Assembly: GCA_039028335.1 (NCBI GenBank)
Contig: JBCCIF010000002.1
Location: forward strand, 1-64,000
Direction: 5' to 3'
DNA: 64,000 nt
DNA from: JABDKJ01 sp039028335
Lineage (GTDB): Bacteria > Bacteroidota > Bacteroidia > Flavobacteriales_D > JABDKJ01
Position numbers and translations under genes: made by a program. The notes under the pieces were generated by a model that saw only the letters and a list, made by a program, of their open reading frames with translations, was not told where the DNA came from and ran no database searches. Positions 42,434-51,408 of this stretch are shown here, piece by piece. Every line of letters starts with the position of its first letter. Positions within the stretch are counted from its first letter, which is position 1.

Positions 42434-43798
42434 ATGAAAAATTTGAAATTTCTCTTATTCTTCTTTATCGCATTTGCATTTATTTCATGTGCCACGTCTA
42501 AGTCCTTTTATAAAAAGGGCATCAAATTAGACGAAGCAGGGATGTCCGAAGAGGCAGCTGAAATGTACATGAAGTCATTGGCCAAGAAAAACACCAATGT
42601 CAATTCAAAGATTGCACTGAAGAAAACAGGTCAGCGTGCCTTGAATGAAAAATTAGATGATTTCAATAAATCACATATGCTGGAAGATCACGATCAGGCG
42701 GTATATGAATTTGAAATTGCAAAGCTATTCTTTGACCGTGTTGATGGGTATGGAATAAAATTAGAATTACCCAATCATTACAAAGAGCGCTATGAAAGTT
42801 CTGTAGTTGTTTATAAAGAACAATTGTACATTGAAGGCGTGACTTTGTATGAAGCCAAAAACTACAGCGAAGCGACACGAAAGTTCAATAAGATTTCCGG
42901 CTACGATCCGACTTACAAGGACATTCAAGATTATAAGGTATTGACTTTTGCTGAGCCTTTGTATGAAAAAGGGATGCTGGCTTACGAGCGAGAAGAATGG
43001 AGAAAGGCATACAAATACTTCGATCAAATTCATAAGAAGAATCCAGAATTTCGTGATGTAACCGAGTTATGGCAAAGCAGTTTGGATTACGGAACATTTC
43101 CAGTAGCTGTGGTGCCCTTTGAACATGCTCCAAGTGATAAAGCGAAAAGCGAAAAATTACACTCGAGTATTTTAGGTGAAATAACCTCGATAGACAATCC
43201 ATTTGTTAAAGTGGTTGATCGGGAAAATATTGATCAACTTATTGAGGAGCAAACATTAGGATTGAGTGGGGTTGTTGAAGAAGGAACAGCTGCTCAAGTT
43301 GGAAAAATACTAGGGGCGAAAGGAATGATTACAGGAGAAATACTGAATTATTCTCAAAGCCTTGGAAGATTGAAAAAGAAGACGGTACAAGCTTTCGAAG
43401 CTTATCAAGTAACCGTAAAAAATGAAGAAACAGGAAAAGAAGAACAAGTAACAAAATATAAACCCGCCAAATATTTTGATTACTATAATAAAAATGAAAT
43501 TACCTTTTCAGTTCAGTACAAATGTACTTCGCTTGAGACAGGACAAATCATCTTTTCTAAAGTGTATGAGAAAACGACCAGTGATGAAATTCATTACGCA
43601 GTGTTTAATGGCGAGGGTAAGAAATTGGTTCCTTCAAAAGATGGACAACCAACTACTAGAAGGCAAGATTATGATGCATTGCAATCTCTTTTGAGAGCAA
43701 ATAAGACGCTTCTAACTCCAGAAGAATTGATTAGTGCCCATTATGATGGCATTGGCACGGAATTGGCAAAAGAAATTGAAGATTACCTTGAATTTTAA
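42434..43798 (+). CDS. CsgG-like/TPR outer-membrane lipoprotein
   Basis: 454 residues. Lipoprotein signal LFFFIAFAFISCATSK (Cys19). TPR-like helical repeats (about 30-215: EAGMSEEAAEMYMKSLAKKN, EREEWRKAYKYFDQIHKK), then a CsgG-like domain: PVAVVPFEHAPSD, DNPFVKVVDRENIDQLIEEQ and AQVGKILGAKGMITGEIL. CsgG-type domains form outer-membrane pores or scaffolds for curli and other complexes. No curli genes are here. It heads a cluster with two LPP20-type lipoproteins (2-nt spacing to the next). Confidence 0.75.
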   Translation: MKNLKFLLFFFIAFAFISCATSKSFYKKGIKLDEAGMSEEAAEMYMKSLAKKNTNVNSKIALKKTGQRALNEKLDDFNKSHMLEDHDQAVYEFEIAKLFFDRVDGYGIKLELPNHYKERYESSVVVYKEQLYIEGVTLYEAKNYSEATRKFNKISGYDPTYKDIQDYKVLTFAEPLYEKGMLAYEREEWRKAYKYFDQIHKKNPEFRDVTELWQSSLDYGTFPVAVVPFEHAPSDKAKSEKLHSSILGEITSIDNPFVKVVDRENIDQLIEEQTLGLSGVVEEGTAAQVGKILGAKGMITGEILNYSQSLGRLKKKTVQAFEAYQVTVKNEETGKEEQVTKYKPAKYFDYYNKNEITFSVQYKCTSLETGQIIFSKVYEKTTSDEIHYAVFNGEGKKLVPSKDGQPTTRRQDYDALQSLLRANKTLLTPEELISAHYDGIGTELAKEIEDYLEF

Positions 43799-43800
43799 GT

Positions 43801-45177
43801 GTGAAGAAAATTACATACATACTGATACTGCTATTCCTTACTTCTTGTGGAAAACAAAAAGTAGTGATTTCTTCTATCCCCGAAATTGTCGAGAAAAATG
43901 ATGATCGCCCAATTTGGATAAAAGAAAGACCGCTGGGAGACTTTGAGTACATTGGAATTGGGGCTGCGAGCAAAGTCCGGAATCCGGATGAATACATGAA
44001 AGTGGCCAAGAACAATGCTCTTTCAGATTTATCATCAGAGATTAAGGTAACAGTCCAATCGAATTCATTCTTGTACGTACTCGATCGTAAGTACAAATTT
44101 GATGAAGAATTCAGCCAGGGAATCCAAACGTTTACCGATCAAAATTTAGAGGGTTTTGAATTCGTAGACTCCTATGAAACTGAGTTTGAATATTGGGTGT
44201 ATTACCGATTAAATCGGGCTTTGTACAAAGAGAATTTTGAAAAAAGAAGGCAGGAATCCATCAAAATAAGCCATGATCTATTGAATAAAGGGCAAGAGCA
44301 GCGCTATGAGGGAAATGTTGAAGGTGCGCTTTCACTTTTTACAAAAGCATTAGGGTCCTTACGCGAATATTGGGGTGAAAGTAATAAGGTAATTACTTCT
44401 GAAGGAGAAATCTTTCTTGAAAATGAAATTTTGTTCAATTTGCAAGAAATGATGAATGACATTAGTCTTCAGCCGGCTACAGAACAAGTCATTTTGAATA
44501 TGGACAATGACTATCGATATAATTTCGCAGTTCATGTAATCAAGAATGGAAATCCATTAAAAAATGCAAAACTCGATTTTTGTTATCCTTCGCAAAAAGG
44601 ACTTGCTGAAAAGCACTTCATCACGAATGAAAACGGAATGTCCGTTGTTCAGATTGAAGACTTTGACAAAGACTTCAAAAAGGAAAATCTGGAAGTGGAA
44701 ATGGATCTTGAACATTGGTTAAGTAATGCGAGCGAAATAGAAAAAGAAATACTGAAAATCGTTAAGCCCCGCAAATTATCCATTCCTATTTTGCTGCAGA
44801 AGCCCACGTTTTTCTTCGATGTAAAGGAAAGTAATTTAGGGAGTGATTTGTCATCACCTGTTATCAGTAATGTAATTAAAAATGGTTTAACAAAAAGAGA
44901 TTTTAAATTGAGTAATAATCGAAATGAGAGTGATCTAATTGTTCAACTTTCGGCTTCAACAGAACAAGCCGGAACAAGTTATAGCTTTCACGTAGCTCAT
45001 TGCGATATGGAAATCAAGGTCCTCGACAAGAAAGGAAATATTGTTTATCAAAACGCATTTCACGATGTCAAAGGATTGAATGTAAATTTTGAGTCAGCGG
45101 GAATAAAAGCACTAAGTAATGTCGCTGAAAAAGTAAAGAAAACAATGATTAAAGATCTGATAAACAGTGTTTTATAG
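43801..45177 (+). CDS. LPP20-like lipoprotein with C-terminal extension
   Basis: 458 residues from a GTG, lipobox LLFLTSC. After a linker the LPP20 domain (about 35-135) has RPIWIKERPLGDFEYIGIGA and EYMKVAKNNALSDLSSEIKV. C-terminally a beta-rich part (SFHVAHCDMEIKVLDKKG) and helices follow. LPP20/FlgP-like lipoproteins are outer-membrane associated in many Gram-negatives. Two bases separate it from the CsgG-like gene, and a gap of 56 nt precedes the next LPP20 gene. Confidence 0.7.
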   Translation: MKKITYILILLFLTSCGKQKVVISSIPEIVEKNDDRPIWIKERPLGDFEYIGIGAASKVRNPDEYMKVAKNNALSDLSSEIKVTVQSNSFLYVLDRKYKFDEEFSQGIQTFTDQNLEGFEFVDSYETEFEYWVYYRLNRALYKENFEKRRQESIKISHDLLNKGQEQRYEGNVEGALSLFTKALGSLREYWGESNKVITSEGEIFLENEILFNLQEMMNDISLQPATEQVILNMDNDYRYNFAVHVIKNGNPLKNAKLDFCYPSQKGLAEKHFITNENGMSVVQIEDFDKDFKKENLEVEMDLEHWLSNASEIEKEILKIVKPRKLSIPILLQKPTFFFDVKESNLGSDLSSPVISNVIKNGLTKRDFKLSNNRNESDLIVQLSASTEQAGTSYSFHVAHCDMEIKVLDKKGNIVYQNAFHDVKGLNVNFESAGIKALSNVAEKVKKTMIKDLINSVL

Positions 45178-45233
45178 ACTTTGGCACAGTTTTCGAAAGT
45201 AAAAGAGTATAGAAATTCAGAAAACCCAGAGAT

Positions 45234-45818
45234 ATGAGAATTATGAACATGAAAAGCATTGCAATGATAGGTCTAGTGGCCATCACAATGATAGGAACAG
45301 GATGTAAAAAGAAAAAAGAAGTTGTTAAAGCACCAGAAGGTGAAACTCCAATAACAGAATATTGTTCAGGTCCCGATTTCTTCAGCAGTAAGGACTATTT
45401 TAGAGCAAGTGGTTTAGGAGAGAGCATGGACCAAGCGACAGCGAAAAAGAAAGCATTGAACAATGCACGAGCTGATCTGGCTGCAACCTTGCAAGTGACC
45501 ATTAATAGCGTAATCGACAATTATGTTAATTCCAGAGAATTCAATAACAAGGAAGAAATTGAAGAGCGCTTTGAAGGATTGACAAGAGAAATTGTTAAGC
45601 AGAATATGGTAGGTGTAAAAACGATTTGCTCGCAGCCTGTAAAAGTGAATTCAACAGGAAACATAAAGTACTACGTTGCTTTAGAATTGTCAGGAGATGA
45701 TATCGTTTCTAAATACCATGAAAGAATTTCGAAAGATGAAAGATTGAGAATAGACTACGATTACGAAAAATTCAAAGAGACTTTCGATAAAGAAATGGAA
45801 AAGCTTGAAAACAGATAA
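45234..45818 (+). CDS. Small LPP20-like lipoprotein
   Basis: 194 residues with three in-phase ATG codons close together. Lipobox IGTGCKKKK. The LPP20 domain has YFRASGLGESMDQATAKKKA and ALNNARADLAATLQVTINSV. It looks like a shorter paralog of the N-terminal part of the preceding protein. A hairpin terminator follows 8 nt after the stop and closes the cluster. Confidence 0.75.
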   Translation: MRIMNMKSIAMIGLVAITMIGTGCKKKKEVVKAPEGETPITEYCSGPDFFSSKDYFRASGLGESMDQATAKKKALNNARADLAATLQVTINSVIDNYVNSREFNNKEEIEERFEGLTREIVKQNMVGVKTICSQPVKVNSTGNIKYYVALELSGDDIVSKYHERISKDERLRIDYDYEKFKETFDKEMEKLENR

Positions 45819-45826
45819 TTGGTTTC

Positions 45827-45866
45827 ATCCTGTCCTGTGAAAACAGGGCGGGATTTTCTTATTTTT
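45827..45866 (+). terminator. Intrinsic terminator after the CsgG/LPP20 cluster
   Basis: ATCCTGTCCTGT / ACAGGGCGGGAT arms with a GAAA loop and two G-T wobbles, then TTTTCTTATTTTT. Confidence 0.75.
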
Positions 45867-45870
45867 GGAT

Positions 45871-46260
45871 ATGCACAAAAACCTGATTCGCCTCTCTTCC
45901 ATACTTATGATATTTGCAATAATATTGGGCGCTTTTGGCGCCCATTTTTTAAAGGCAAAAATATCAGAAAACCTAATTGAGGCTTATAAAACAGGTGTTC
46001 TTTATCATCTCATTCATGCTCTGGCCCTCTTTGTGATAGGCGCCACACAGAAAACACTTAACTCAGTTTTAAACAAAGCTAAATTCTTTCTTTTCCTTGG
46101 AATAATTCTATTCAGCGGTTCGTTATACCTCCTAAGCATAAAGGAGTTAATCGAATTTCCATCGCTTTTTCGATTTGTCGGGAAACTAACACCGATAGGA
46201 GGAGTATCTTTTATTGTTGGATGGATTTTTATATTTCTATCCTTGAAAGATAAAAGTTAG
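45871..46260 (+). CDS. DUF423-family small membrane protein
   Basis: 130 residues from the ATG at 45871 (a TTG at 45865 is also possible). Four transmembrane helices. The signature LGAFGAHFLKAKISENLIEA, with YKTGVLYHLIHALAL and SLYLLSIKEL, is characteristic of DUF423 (YgdD) inner-membrane proteins of unknown function. It starts inside the preceding terminator's T tract and must have its own transcription. Confidence 0.9.
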   Translation: MHKNLIRLSSILMIFAIILGAFGAHFLKAKISENLIEAYKTGVLYHLIHALALFVIGATQKTLNSVLNKAKFFLFLGIILFSGSLYLLSIKELIEFPSLFRFVGKLTPIGGVSFIVGWIFIFLSLKDKS

Positions 46261-46359
46261 TGTCTGTTTGACACATTAAAACTTTTCAACGAATTGTATA
46301 ACTGACTTATTTACAGCCTATTATTGATAGCACTTGAGCGAAATAAATTGAAGAAGATG

Positions 46360-46392
46360 TTTGCATGCCCGCTTTCAATTCCTGTAACTTTG
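46360..46392 (+). promoter_or_regulatory. pckA promoter TTTG-N21-TAACTTTG
   Basis: The best promoter match in the window: TTTG at 46360-46363, 21-base spacer, exact TAnnTTTG (TAACTTTG) at 46385-46392. The pckA ATG follows 17 nt later, leaving a leader of about 10 nt. Confidence 0.7.
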
Positions 46393-46409
46393 TCCTATAA
46401 ACCCATTCT

Positions 46410-48017
46410 ATGGAAAACCTCGGAAACAATCCACAGAATTTAGACTATTTAGGTCTTTCTAAATGTGGAAAGTTAAATTGGAACCTACTCCCCGAAGAAT
46501 TAATTGAGAAAACAGTCTGTGAAGGACAAGGCAAATTAGCCAGTAATGGTGCCTTATGCATTAATACAGGCGAATTTACAGGTCGTTCACCTAAAGATCG
46601 ATTCATTGTCAAAGATGAAATCACAGCGGATAATGTCTGGTGGGGCGACATCAACAAACCTTTTGATAGTGCAAAATTTGATCAACTCGATCAAAAGATA
46701 TGCGATTATTTAGAAGGAAAGGAAATTTTCGTAAAGGATGCTGCCGCATGCGCCAATGATCAGTATCAATTGAAAGTAAGGGTGGTAAGTGAATACCCCT
46801 GGTCTTCCATGTTCGCTGACAATATGTTCTTACGTTTTAGAGGTCAAGAACTCGAAAATTTTTCACCTGATTGGCATGTGATATGTGCTCCAGGTTTTAT
46901 GGCCAACCCAGAGGTAGATGGAACAAGACAGCACAATTTTGCCATAGTGAACTTTAGCAAAAAGAAAATCATTATCGGAGGGACTGGATATACAGGAGAA
47001 ATCAAAAAGGGAATTTTTTCTGTTTTGAATTTCGTCCTGCCTTTCGAAAGAAATGTGCTTTCTATGCACTGTTCAGCAAATGTTGGAATTCAGGGTGATA
47101 CCGCTATTTTCTTTGGCTTATCGGGCACTGGAAAAACGACACTTTCATCTGACCCAAATAGAAAGTTAATTGGTGATGACGAGCATGGTTGGGCAGGTAA
47201 CAAAGTCTTCAATTTTGAAGGCGGTTGTTATGCAAAGACAATTGACCTTACGAGAGAGCAAGAACCGCAAATTTTCGATGCGATTAAGCACGGAGCGATT
47301 TTAGAGAATATTGGATTCAAACAAGGAACGATGGATCCTGATTATTCTGATGTAAGTATTACTCAGAATACGCGTGTATCCTACCCCATACACCATATCG
47401 ATAACATTATGGTTCCGAGCCAGGGAGAGAATCCGCGGAATATTTTCTTTTTGACCTGCGATGCCTTTGGTGTTCTTCCTCCTATATCTAAGTTGACTAA
47501 AGCACAAGCTATGTATCACTTCATTAGCGGCTATACGGCTAAAGTTGCTGGTACAGAAGCCGGTATTACGGAACCAGTAACGGCCTTTTCTGCTTGCTTT
47601 GGAGCACCTTTTCTTCCATTGCATCCAACAAAATATGCTGAGATGTTAGGAGAAAAAATGGATGAACATGGCGTAGCTGTTTGGTTAGTAAACACAGGAT
47701 GGTCGGGAGGTCCTTATGGAATTGGATCACGCCTGAAACTTTCTTGGACGCGATCTATGATTACTGCTGCATTAGAAGGCCATCTCAACAAAGTTCAATA
47801 TCAAAATCACGAAATTTTTGGTTTGGCTATGCCTGTTGAATGTCCAAATGTCCCTGCTGAAATTCTAAACCCAAAGAATACATGGACAAACAAAGAGGAT
47901 TACGACAAAAAAGCCAATGACCTTGCAGATAAGTTCGTTAAGAATTTTGAAGATTTTGCCAGTTTGGCAAGTTCTGAAATTTTAAGTGCTGCACCAAAAG
48001 TATCAGCCAGCGTTTAA
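46410..48017 (+). CDS. pckA: ATP-dependent phosphoenolpyruvate carboxykinase
   Basis: 535 residues, normal length. It makes phosphoenolpyruvate and CO2 from oxaloacetate with ATP, the first step of gluconeogenesis. The P-loop GLSGTGKTTLSSDPNRKL, the GDDEHGW motif and FLTCDAFGVLPP are all present. A good promoter precedes it. Next to it are a LytTR regulator and, further along, acs; the latter fits growth on acetate or amino acids. Confidence 0.97.
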   Translation: MENLGNNPQNLDYLGLSKCGKLNWNLLPEELIEKTVCEGQGKLASNGALCINTGEFTGRSPKDRFIVKDEITADNVWWGDINKPFDSAKFDQLDQKICDYLEGKEIFVKDAAACANDQYQLKVRVVSEYPWSSMFADNMFLRFRGQELENFSPDWHVICAPGFMANPEVDGTRQHNFAIVNFSKKKIIIGGTGYTGEIKKGIFSVLNFVLPFERNVLSMHCSANVGIQGDTAIFFGLSGTGKTTLSSDPNRKLIGDDEHGWAGNKVFNFEGGCYAKTIDLTREQEPQIFDAIKHGAILENIGFKQGTMDPDYSDVSITQNTRVSYPIHHIDNIMVPSQGENPRNIFFLTCDAFGVLPPISKLTKAQAMYHFISGYTAKVAGTEAGITEPVTAFSACFGAPFLPLHPTKYAEMLGEKMDEHGVAVWLVNTGWSGGPYGIGSRLKLSWTRSMITAALEGHLNKVQYQNHEIFGLAMPVECPNVPAEILNPKNTWTNKEDYDKKANDLADKFVKNFEDFASLASSEILSAAPKVSASV

Positions 48018-48079
48018 ATTCTAAGCGGATTTTTCAGATTCTGTTTTGCATTCTATTTTTAAAAATGGACTTTTGATAA

Positions 48080-48913
48080 ATGTCCATGGGAAAAAAAATA
48101 AAGTCTATTTGGCTTAAAGAATATCCTCAAGCAGAAACTCTTAACGATGAAGTCAAAGGTTTGCTTATAGCTGCTTTTATCGTGAGCTTTATTCTCTTCG
48201 TTTTTCGCCCTTTTGGACTGCACAATTATAAAGGATCCATGCTCTGGATTGCTCTTTGTTTTGGTGGAATTACTTTTGCCGTAGGCCTCATTCTCAACCT
48301 CATATTCATTGCTTATTATAAGTTTCTCGGAAAACGCAGAACCTATCGTTTTGGAAATTGGATAGTCGAATCCATAATTCTGATCATAGCTATAGCCTTG
48401 GCCAATCTACTATTTATGCGCTGGGGTTTAGACCAGAGATGGTCATTAGAAGCTTATTTCATGATGTTATTGAATACGTTCCTTATCGGCATTTTTCCAT
48501 TGGCCTTCTTTGGATTAATTAATCAAAATAAAAGCCAAAAGAAAAATGAAAATTCGGCTAAAGACCTAAACACCGGAATAGCTTCAATAGATATAAATAA
48601 GCCATCCATTTCATCAATATTTGCCATTGAATCTATGCAAAACTATATTCATATATACCGAAAAACTCATGGCGGATTCGAAAAAGAAATTGAAAGGAGC
48701 ACCCTATCGTCTGCATTAGAAAAATATTCAACAGAGGGGTTGATTAGATGTCATCGTTCGTTTTTGGTTAATCCGAATATGATCAAATCTGTCAGCGGAA
48801 ACGCGCAAGGCTTAAAGCTTACACTCGTGCATGAAGAATGTCCGATCATTCCTGTTTCGCGATCATATATCTCTAAAGTGAAAGAAAATGTAATGCATGT
48901 TCCAGCTGCTTAA
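48080..48913 (+). CDS. Membrane-bound LytTR-type transcriptional regulator
   Basis: 277 residues. Four predicted transmembrane helices (about 28-48, 57-82, 95-112, 125-147) are followed by a linker and a C-terminal LytTR domain (about 180-275: IFAIESMQNYIHIYRKTHGG, TEGLIRCHRSFLVNPNMI, IIPVSRSYISKVKE). LytTR proteins bind DNA; a membrane-integrated version suggests sensing in or at the membrane without a receiver domain. It is 63 nt after pckA and may regulate a distant set. Confidence 0.85.
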   Translation: MSMGKKIKSIWLKEYPQAETLNDEVKGLLIAAFIVSFILFVFRPFGLHNYKGSMLWIALCFGGITFAVGLILNLIFIAYYKFLGKRRTYRFGNWIVESIILIIAIALANLLFMRWGLDQRWSLEAYFMMLLNTFLIGIFPLAFFGLINQNKSQKKNENSAKDLNTGIASIDINKPSISSIFAIESMQNYIHIYRKTHGGFEKEIERSTLSSALEKYSTEGLIRCHRSFLVNPNMIKSVSGNAQGLKLTLVHEECPIIPVSRSYISKVKENVMHVPAA

Positions 48914-49049
48914 TGTGGTAGTGTTATTTATCCCAGTATCTTGACATTCGTCCCTCACCCTTGATAGTCATCACAAAGCCATGTTATTGAACACATTTCT
49001 TTTTATTGGATACTTTTCCATCGTAAACTTGCTCATCAAATCTTGAGAC

Positions 49050-49727
49050 ATGGAATGGATTATAAAAATTTTATTGGGGATACACATCACAGCAGGGTTC
49101 ACAAGCATTGTCATTTTCTGGATACCCATGTTGAGTAGAAAAGGAGGCAAACTTCACATCAAATCAGGAAAATTATACGTCTGGGCAATGTGGGTGGTAG
49201 TTTGCTCAGCAGCTCTTCTTTCCATCAAAAATATCATTATTGGCAATTACAATAGTGCCATTTTCTTAGGGTTCTTAACCATCATTACCAGCGGTCCGCT
49301 TTGGTATGCCATTGCCATATTGAATCAAAAAAAAGGGCGCACGCCAGAATATAAACAGAAACTCTTTTACTTTAATTTAAGTGTTGTTCTCTGCGCTATT
49401 GCAATGATATCATATGGATTCGTGATTGAATCTGGCATTAAAATACTGATGTTCATTTTCGGAGGTCTGGGCTTAACTTCCATTCCTGATGTTTTGCGCC
49501 ATCTTAGAGGAAAAGAAAAGAAGTTAACTTGGATACAGGAACACTTAATTGGAATGATATCAACCGGAATTGCGGCTTACACCGCATTCTTGGTTTTTGG
49601 GGGGCAACAATTTTTTGGACAATTTTTCAGAGGTAATTCGGTGATCATTCTCTGGACAGCTCCAGGTGTCCTTGGAACAATTGCCAATTTTTATTTTTCT
49701 AGAAAATATGCAGCGAAGAAGAAATAA
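49050..49727 (+). CDS. Hypothetical integral membrane protein (DUF2306-like)
   Basis: 225 residues with about six or seven transmembrane helices. The start MEWIIKILLGIHITAGFTSI and the segment HIKSGKLYVWAMW, with conserved-looking His and Gly, resemble DUF2306/heme-protein-like membrane families, where the His may bind heme. The C-terminus is KKK-rich. Function is unknown and the family assignment is tentative. Confidence 0.5.
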   Translation: MEWIIKILLGIHITAGFTSIVIFWIPMLSRKGGKLHIKSGKLYVWAMWVVVCSAALLSIKNIIIGNYNSAIFLGFLTIITSGPLWYAIAILNQKKGRTPEYKQKLFYFNLSVVLCAIAMISYGFVIESGIKILMFIFGGLGLTSIPDVLRHLRGKEKKLTWIQEHLIGMISTGIAAYTAFLVFGGQQFFGQFFRGNSVIILWTAPGVLGTIANFYFSRKYAAKKK

Positions 49728-49880
49728 GGATTTGAAGGTTTTTCTTCTATAGAATTTCTTTATCTGTTGCTGCAATGATCTTTGCGCATATCATCGCTCA
49801 AAGTAAATTTTTATTAGGCAATTGCATTATCCTTTTGCAATCCAAACTTTTAGTCTTTATTTCGCGTTCCACTAATTGAG

Positions 49881-50459
49881 ATGCACACAATAGAGCCCTT
49901 TTACAATTGGAGAAACTATTACACAAGCGATGAAGATGAGCGTTCGCCATTTTTCGATCGTGAATACAGTGAGTTCGAATATTCTCAAAAAATTTACAAC
50001 TATTATATTCATCCCCAATGGGATCATATGGGATCTCCTACATTATTCATCAAGATCATATTTACAGATTACGAACAAGGATGTTGCATCATAGAATTGA
50101 TTGGCGAGTGGAATGACGCCATCAATAACGACATTATGTTTCTGAAGAGAAATATTGCAGAACACTTGGCTTTAGAAGGAATCAATAAGTATATTTTGAT
50201 TGGAGAAAACGTGCTCAACTTTCACGGTTCTGACGATTGTTATTACGAAGAATGGTTTGAAGAGGTATTTGAAGAAGAAGGATGGATAGCCTTGTTAAAT
50301 TTTAGAGAGCATGTGTTGCATGAGTTTATTCAAGCCAATATTGACAACTATTTTCTTCAAGGTGGAGACCTCGCCGAATTAGAATGGCGCACATTTACAC
50401 CCCAGAGTCTTTTTACTAAAATTGATGCCTATGCTCAAAAAAGACTAGGTATCTTTTGA
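49881..50459 (+). CDS. Conserved hypothetical soluble protein
   Basis: 192 residues, acidic, no signal peptide and no transmembrane helix. MHTIEPFYNWRNYYTSDEDE starts it; later ELIGEWNDAINNDIMFLKRN, ILIGENVLNFHGSDDCYYEE and FREHVLHEFIQANIDNYF. I recognise this as a protein conserved among Flavobacteriia and relatives without a known role. Its well-ordered alpha/beta pattern suggests a real fold. It is 36 nt upstream of an exported protein gene. Confidence 0.65.
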   Translation: MHTIEPFYNWRNYYTSDEDERSPFFDREYSEFEYSQKIYNYYIHPQWDHMGSPTLFIKIIFTDYEQGCCIIELIGEWNDAINNDIMFLKRNIAEHLALEGINKYILIGENVLNFHGSDDCYYEEWFEEVFEEEGWIALLNFREHVLHEFIQANIDNYFLQGGDLAELEWRTFTPQSLFTKIDAYAQKRLGIF

Positions 50460-50471
50460 TTGCTTTCTTCT

Positions 50472-50479
50472 TATATTTG
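50472..50479 (+). promoter_or_regulatory. Putative -7 box TATATTTG for the 50495 gene
   Basis: Exact TAnnTTTG, 15 nt upstream of the ATG at 50495. Confidence 0.45.
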
Positions 50480-50494
50480 GTGTATTAAAGCACC

Positions 50495-51358
50495 ATGAAA
50501 AAATATATTCTATTTCTTTTTATCGCCTTGTTCAGCTTCTCATCTTTTGCCCAGGAGGAACCTGAATATGAGGTATTTGATGTAATTTATCGTAAAGAAG
50601 GAGGTGCCATAAAAGGAGAAATTTTATCCTTTGACGAGGCTTCTGGGACCATTGTATTTAAAGATCGCAATGGAAACAAATACACATTTGGACGAGAAGA
50701 CTATACCCACTTTCGAGAAAACGAGCGCTTTGAGGTGAGGAAGAAAAAGGAAAGGGTATTAAAAGAAAGAAAGAATAATGAACTCGCATTTGAGGCCGGA
50801 TTCTATTATAACTACCTAACGCTTGATCTTAATTTTACAGAAGATGATTATCTCATAAACGGAGATAATAATTATTGGGAAGCTCCCCTTTTCTTAAAGC
50901 TAGCTGGTGGAAAATTTCTAGATGAAAAGAACTTTATCGGTGGAACTTTTGAATATGCCATTTCTCTTGATGGCGATGATTTTTATAGCCTCGGTGCACG
51001 CTACAAACATTATTACGATGCGGGTAATAATAATCTCGGTCTTTATATTCCCGTAGAATTGAAATATTCCGCATTCTCCGGACCAACGAATTTGGCTGTC
51101 AACGATACACTTTTTGAGCCGGATGGTTCATACAGCTGGCCATTAGACCTCACAGCGAAAGCGGAATTCGCAGCGCTCAATCTAACTCTTGGCCATGGAT
51201 TTTCAGTTATACTCGACAATAAAAAGTACCTGAACCTTGAACTCTATGTGAACACACTCTTTGCGCTCAAAGAAGAGTACGATGTAGATTTTGATCTACT
51301 ATTGGATGACGACTTCAGCGCCCTTGGTTACGGAGCCGCCCTTACATTCGGATTTTAA
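50495..51358 (+). CDS. Exported protein: small beta domain plus outer-membrane barrel
   Basis: 287 residues, signal peptide ending FSFSSFAQ. A first about 55-residue beta domain (VFDVIYRKEGGAIKGEILSF, IVFKDRNGNKYTFGREDY) resembles Sm/SH3-like fragments. A basic stretch follows, then alternating aromatic strands typical of small outer-membrane barrels (AFEAGFYYNYLTLDLNFTED, GGTFEYAISLDGDDFYSLGA), ending with AALTFGF, the C-terminal Phe of a barrel. The next gene has the same architecture. Function unknown. Confidence 0.55.
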   Translation: MKKYILFLFIALFSFSSFAQEEPEYEVFDVIYRKEGGAIKGEILSFDEASGTIVFKDRNGNKYTFGREDYTHFRENERFEVRKKKERVLKERKNNELAFEAGFYYNYLTLDLNFTEDDYLINGDNNYWEAPLFLKLAGGKFLDEKNFIGGTFEYAISLDGDDFYSLGARYKHYYDAGNNNLGLYIPVELKYSAFSGPTNLAVNDTLFEPDGSYSWPLDLTAKAEFAALNLTLGHGFSVILDNKKYLNLELYVNTLFALKEEYDVDFDLLLDDDFSALGYGAALTFGF

Positions 51359-51408
51359 GACTTTTTTTCTATCACTGACATTGGCTTTCAATAGGTAATC
51401 CAATATTC

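Noticed and set aside
42434..45818. Curli secretion locus suggested by a CsgG-like domain
   Set aside because: No CsgA/B-type amyloid repeat proteins or CsgE/F homologs in the neighbourhood; LPP20 partners point elsewhere.
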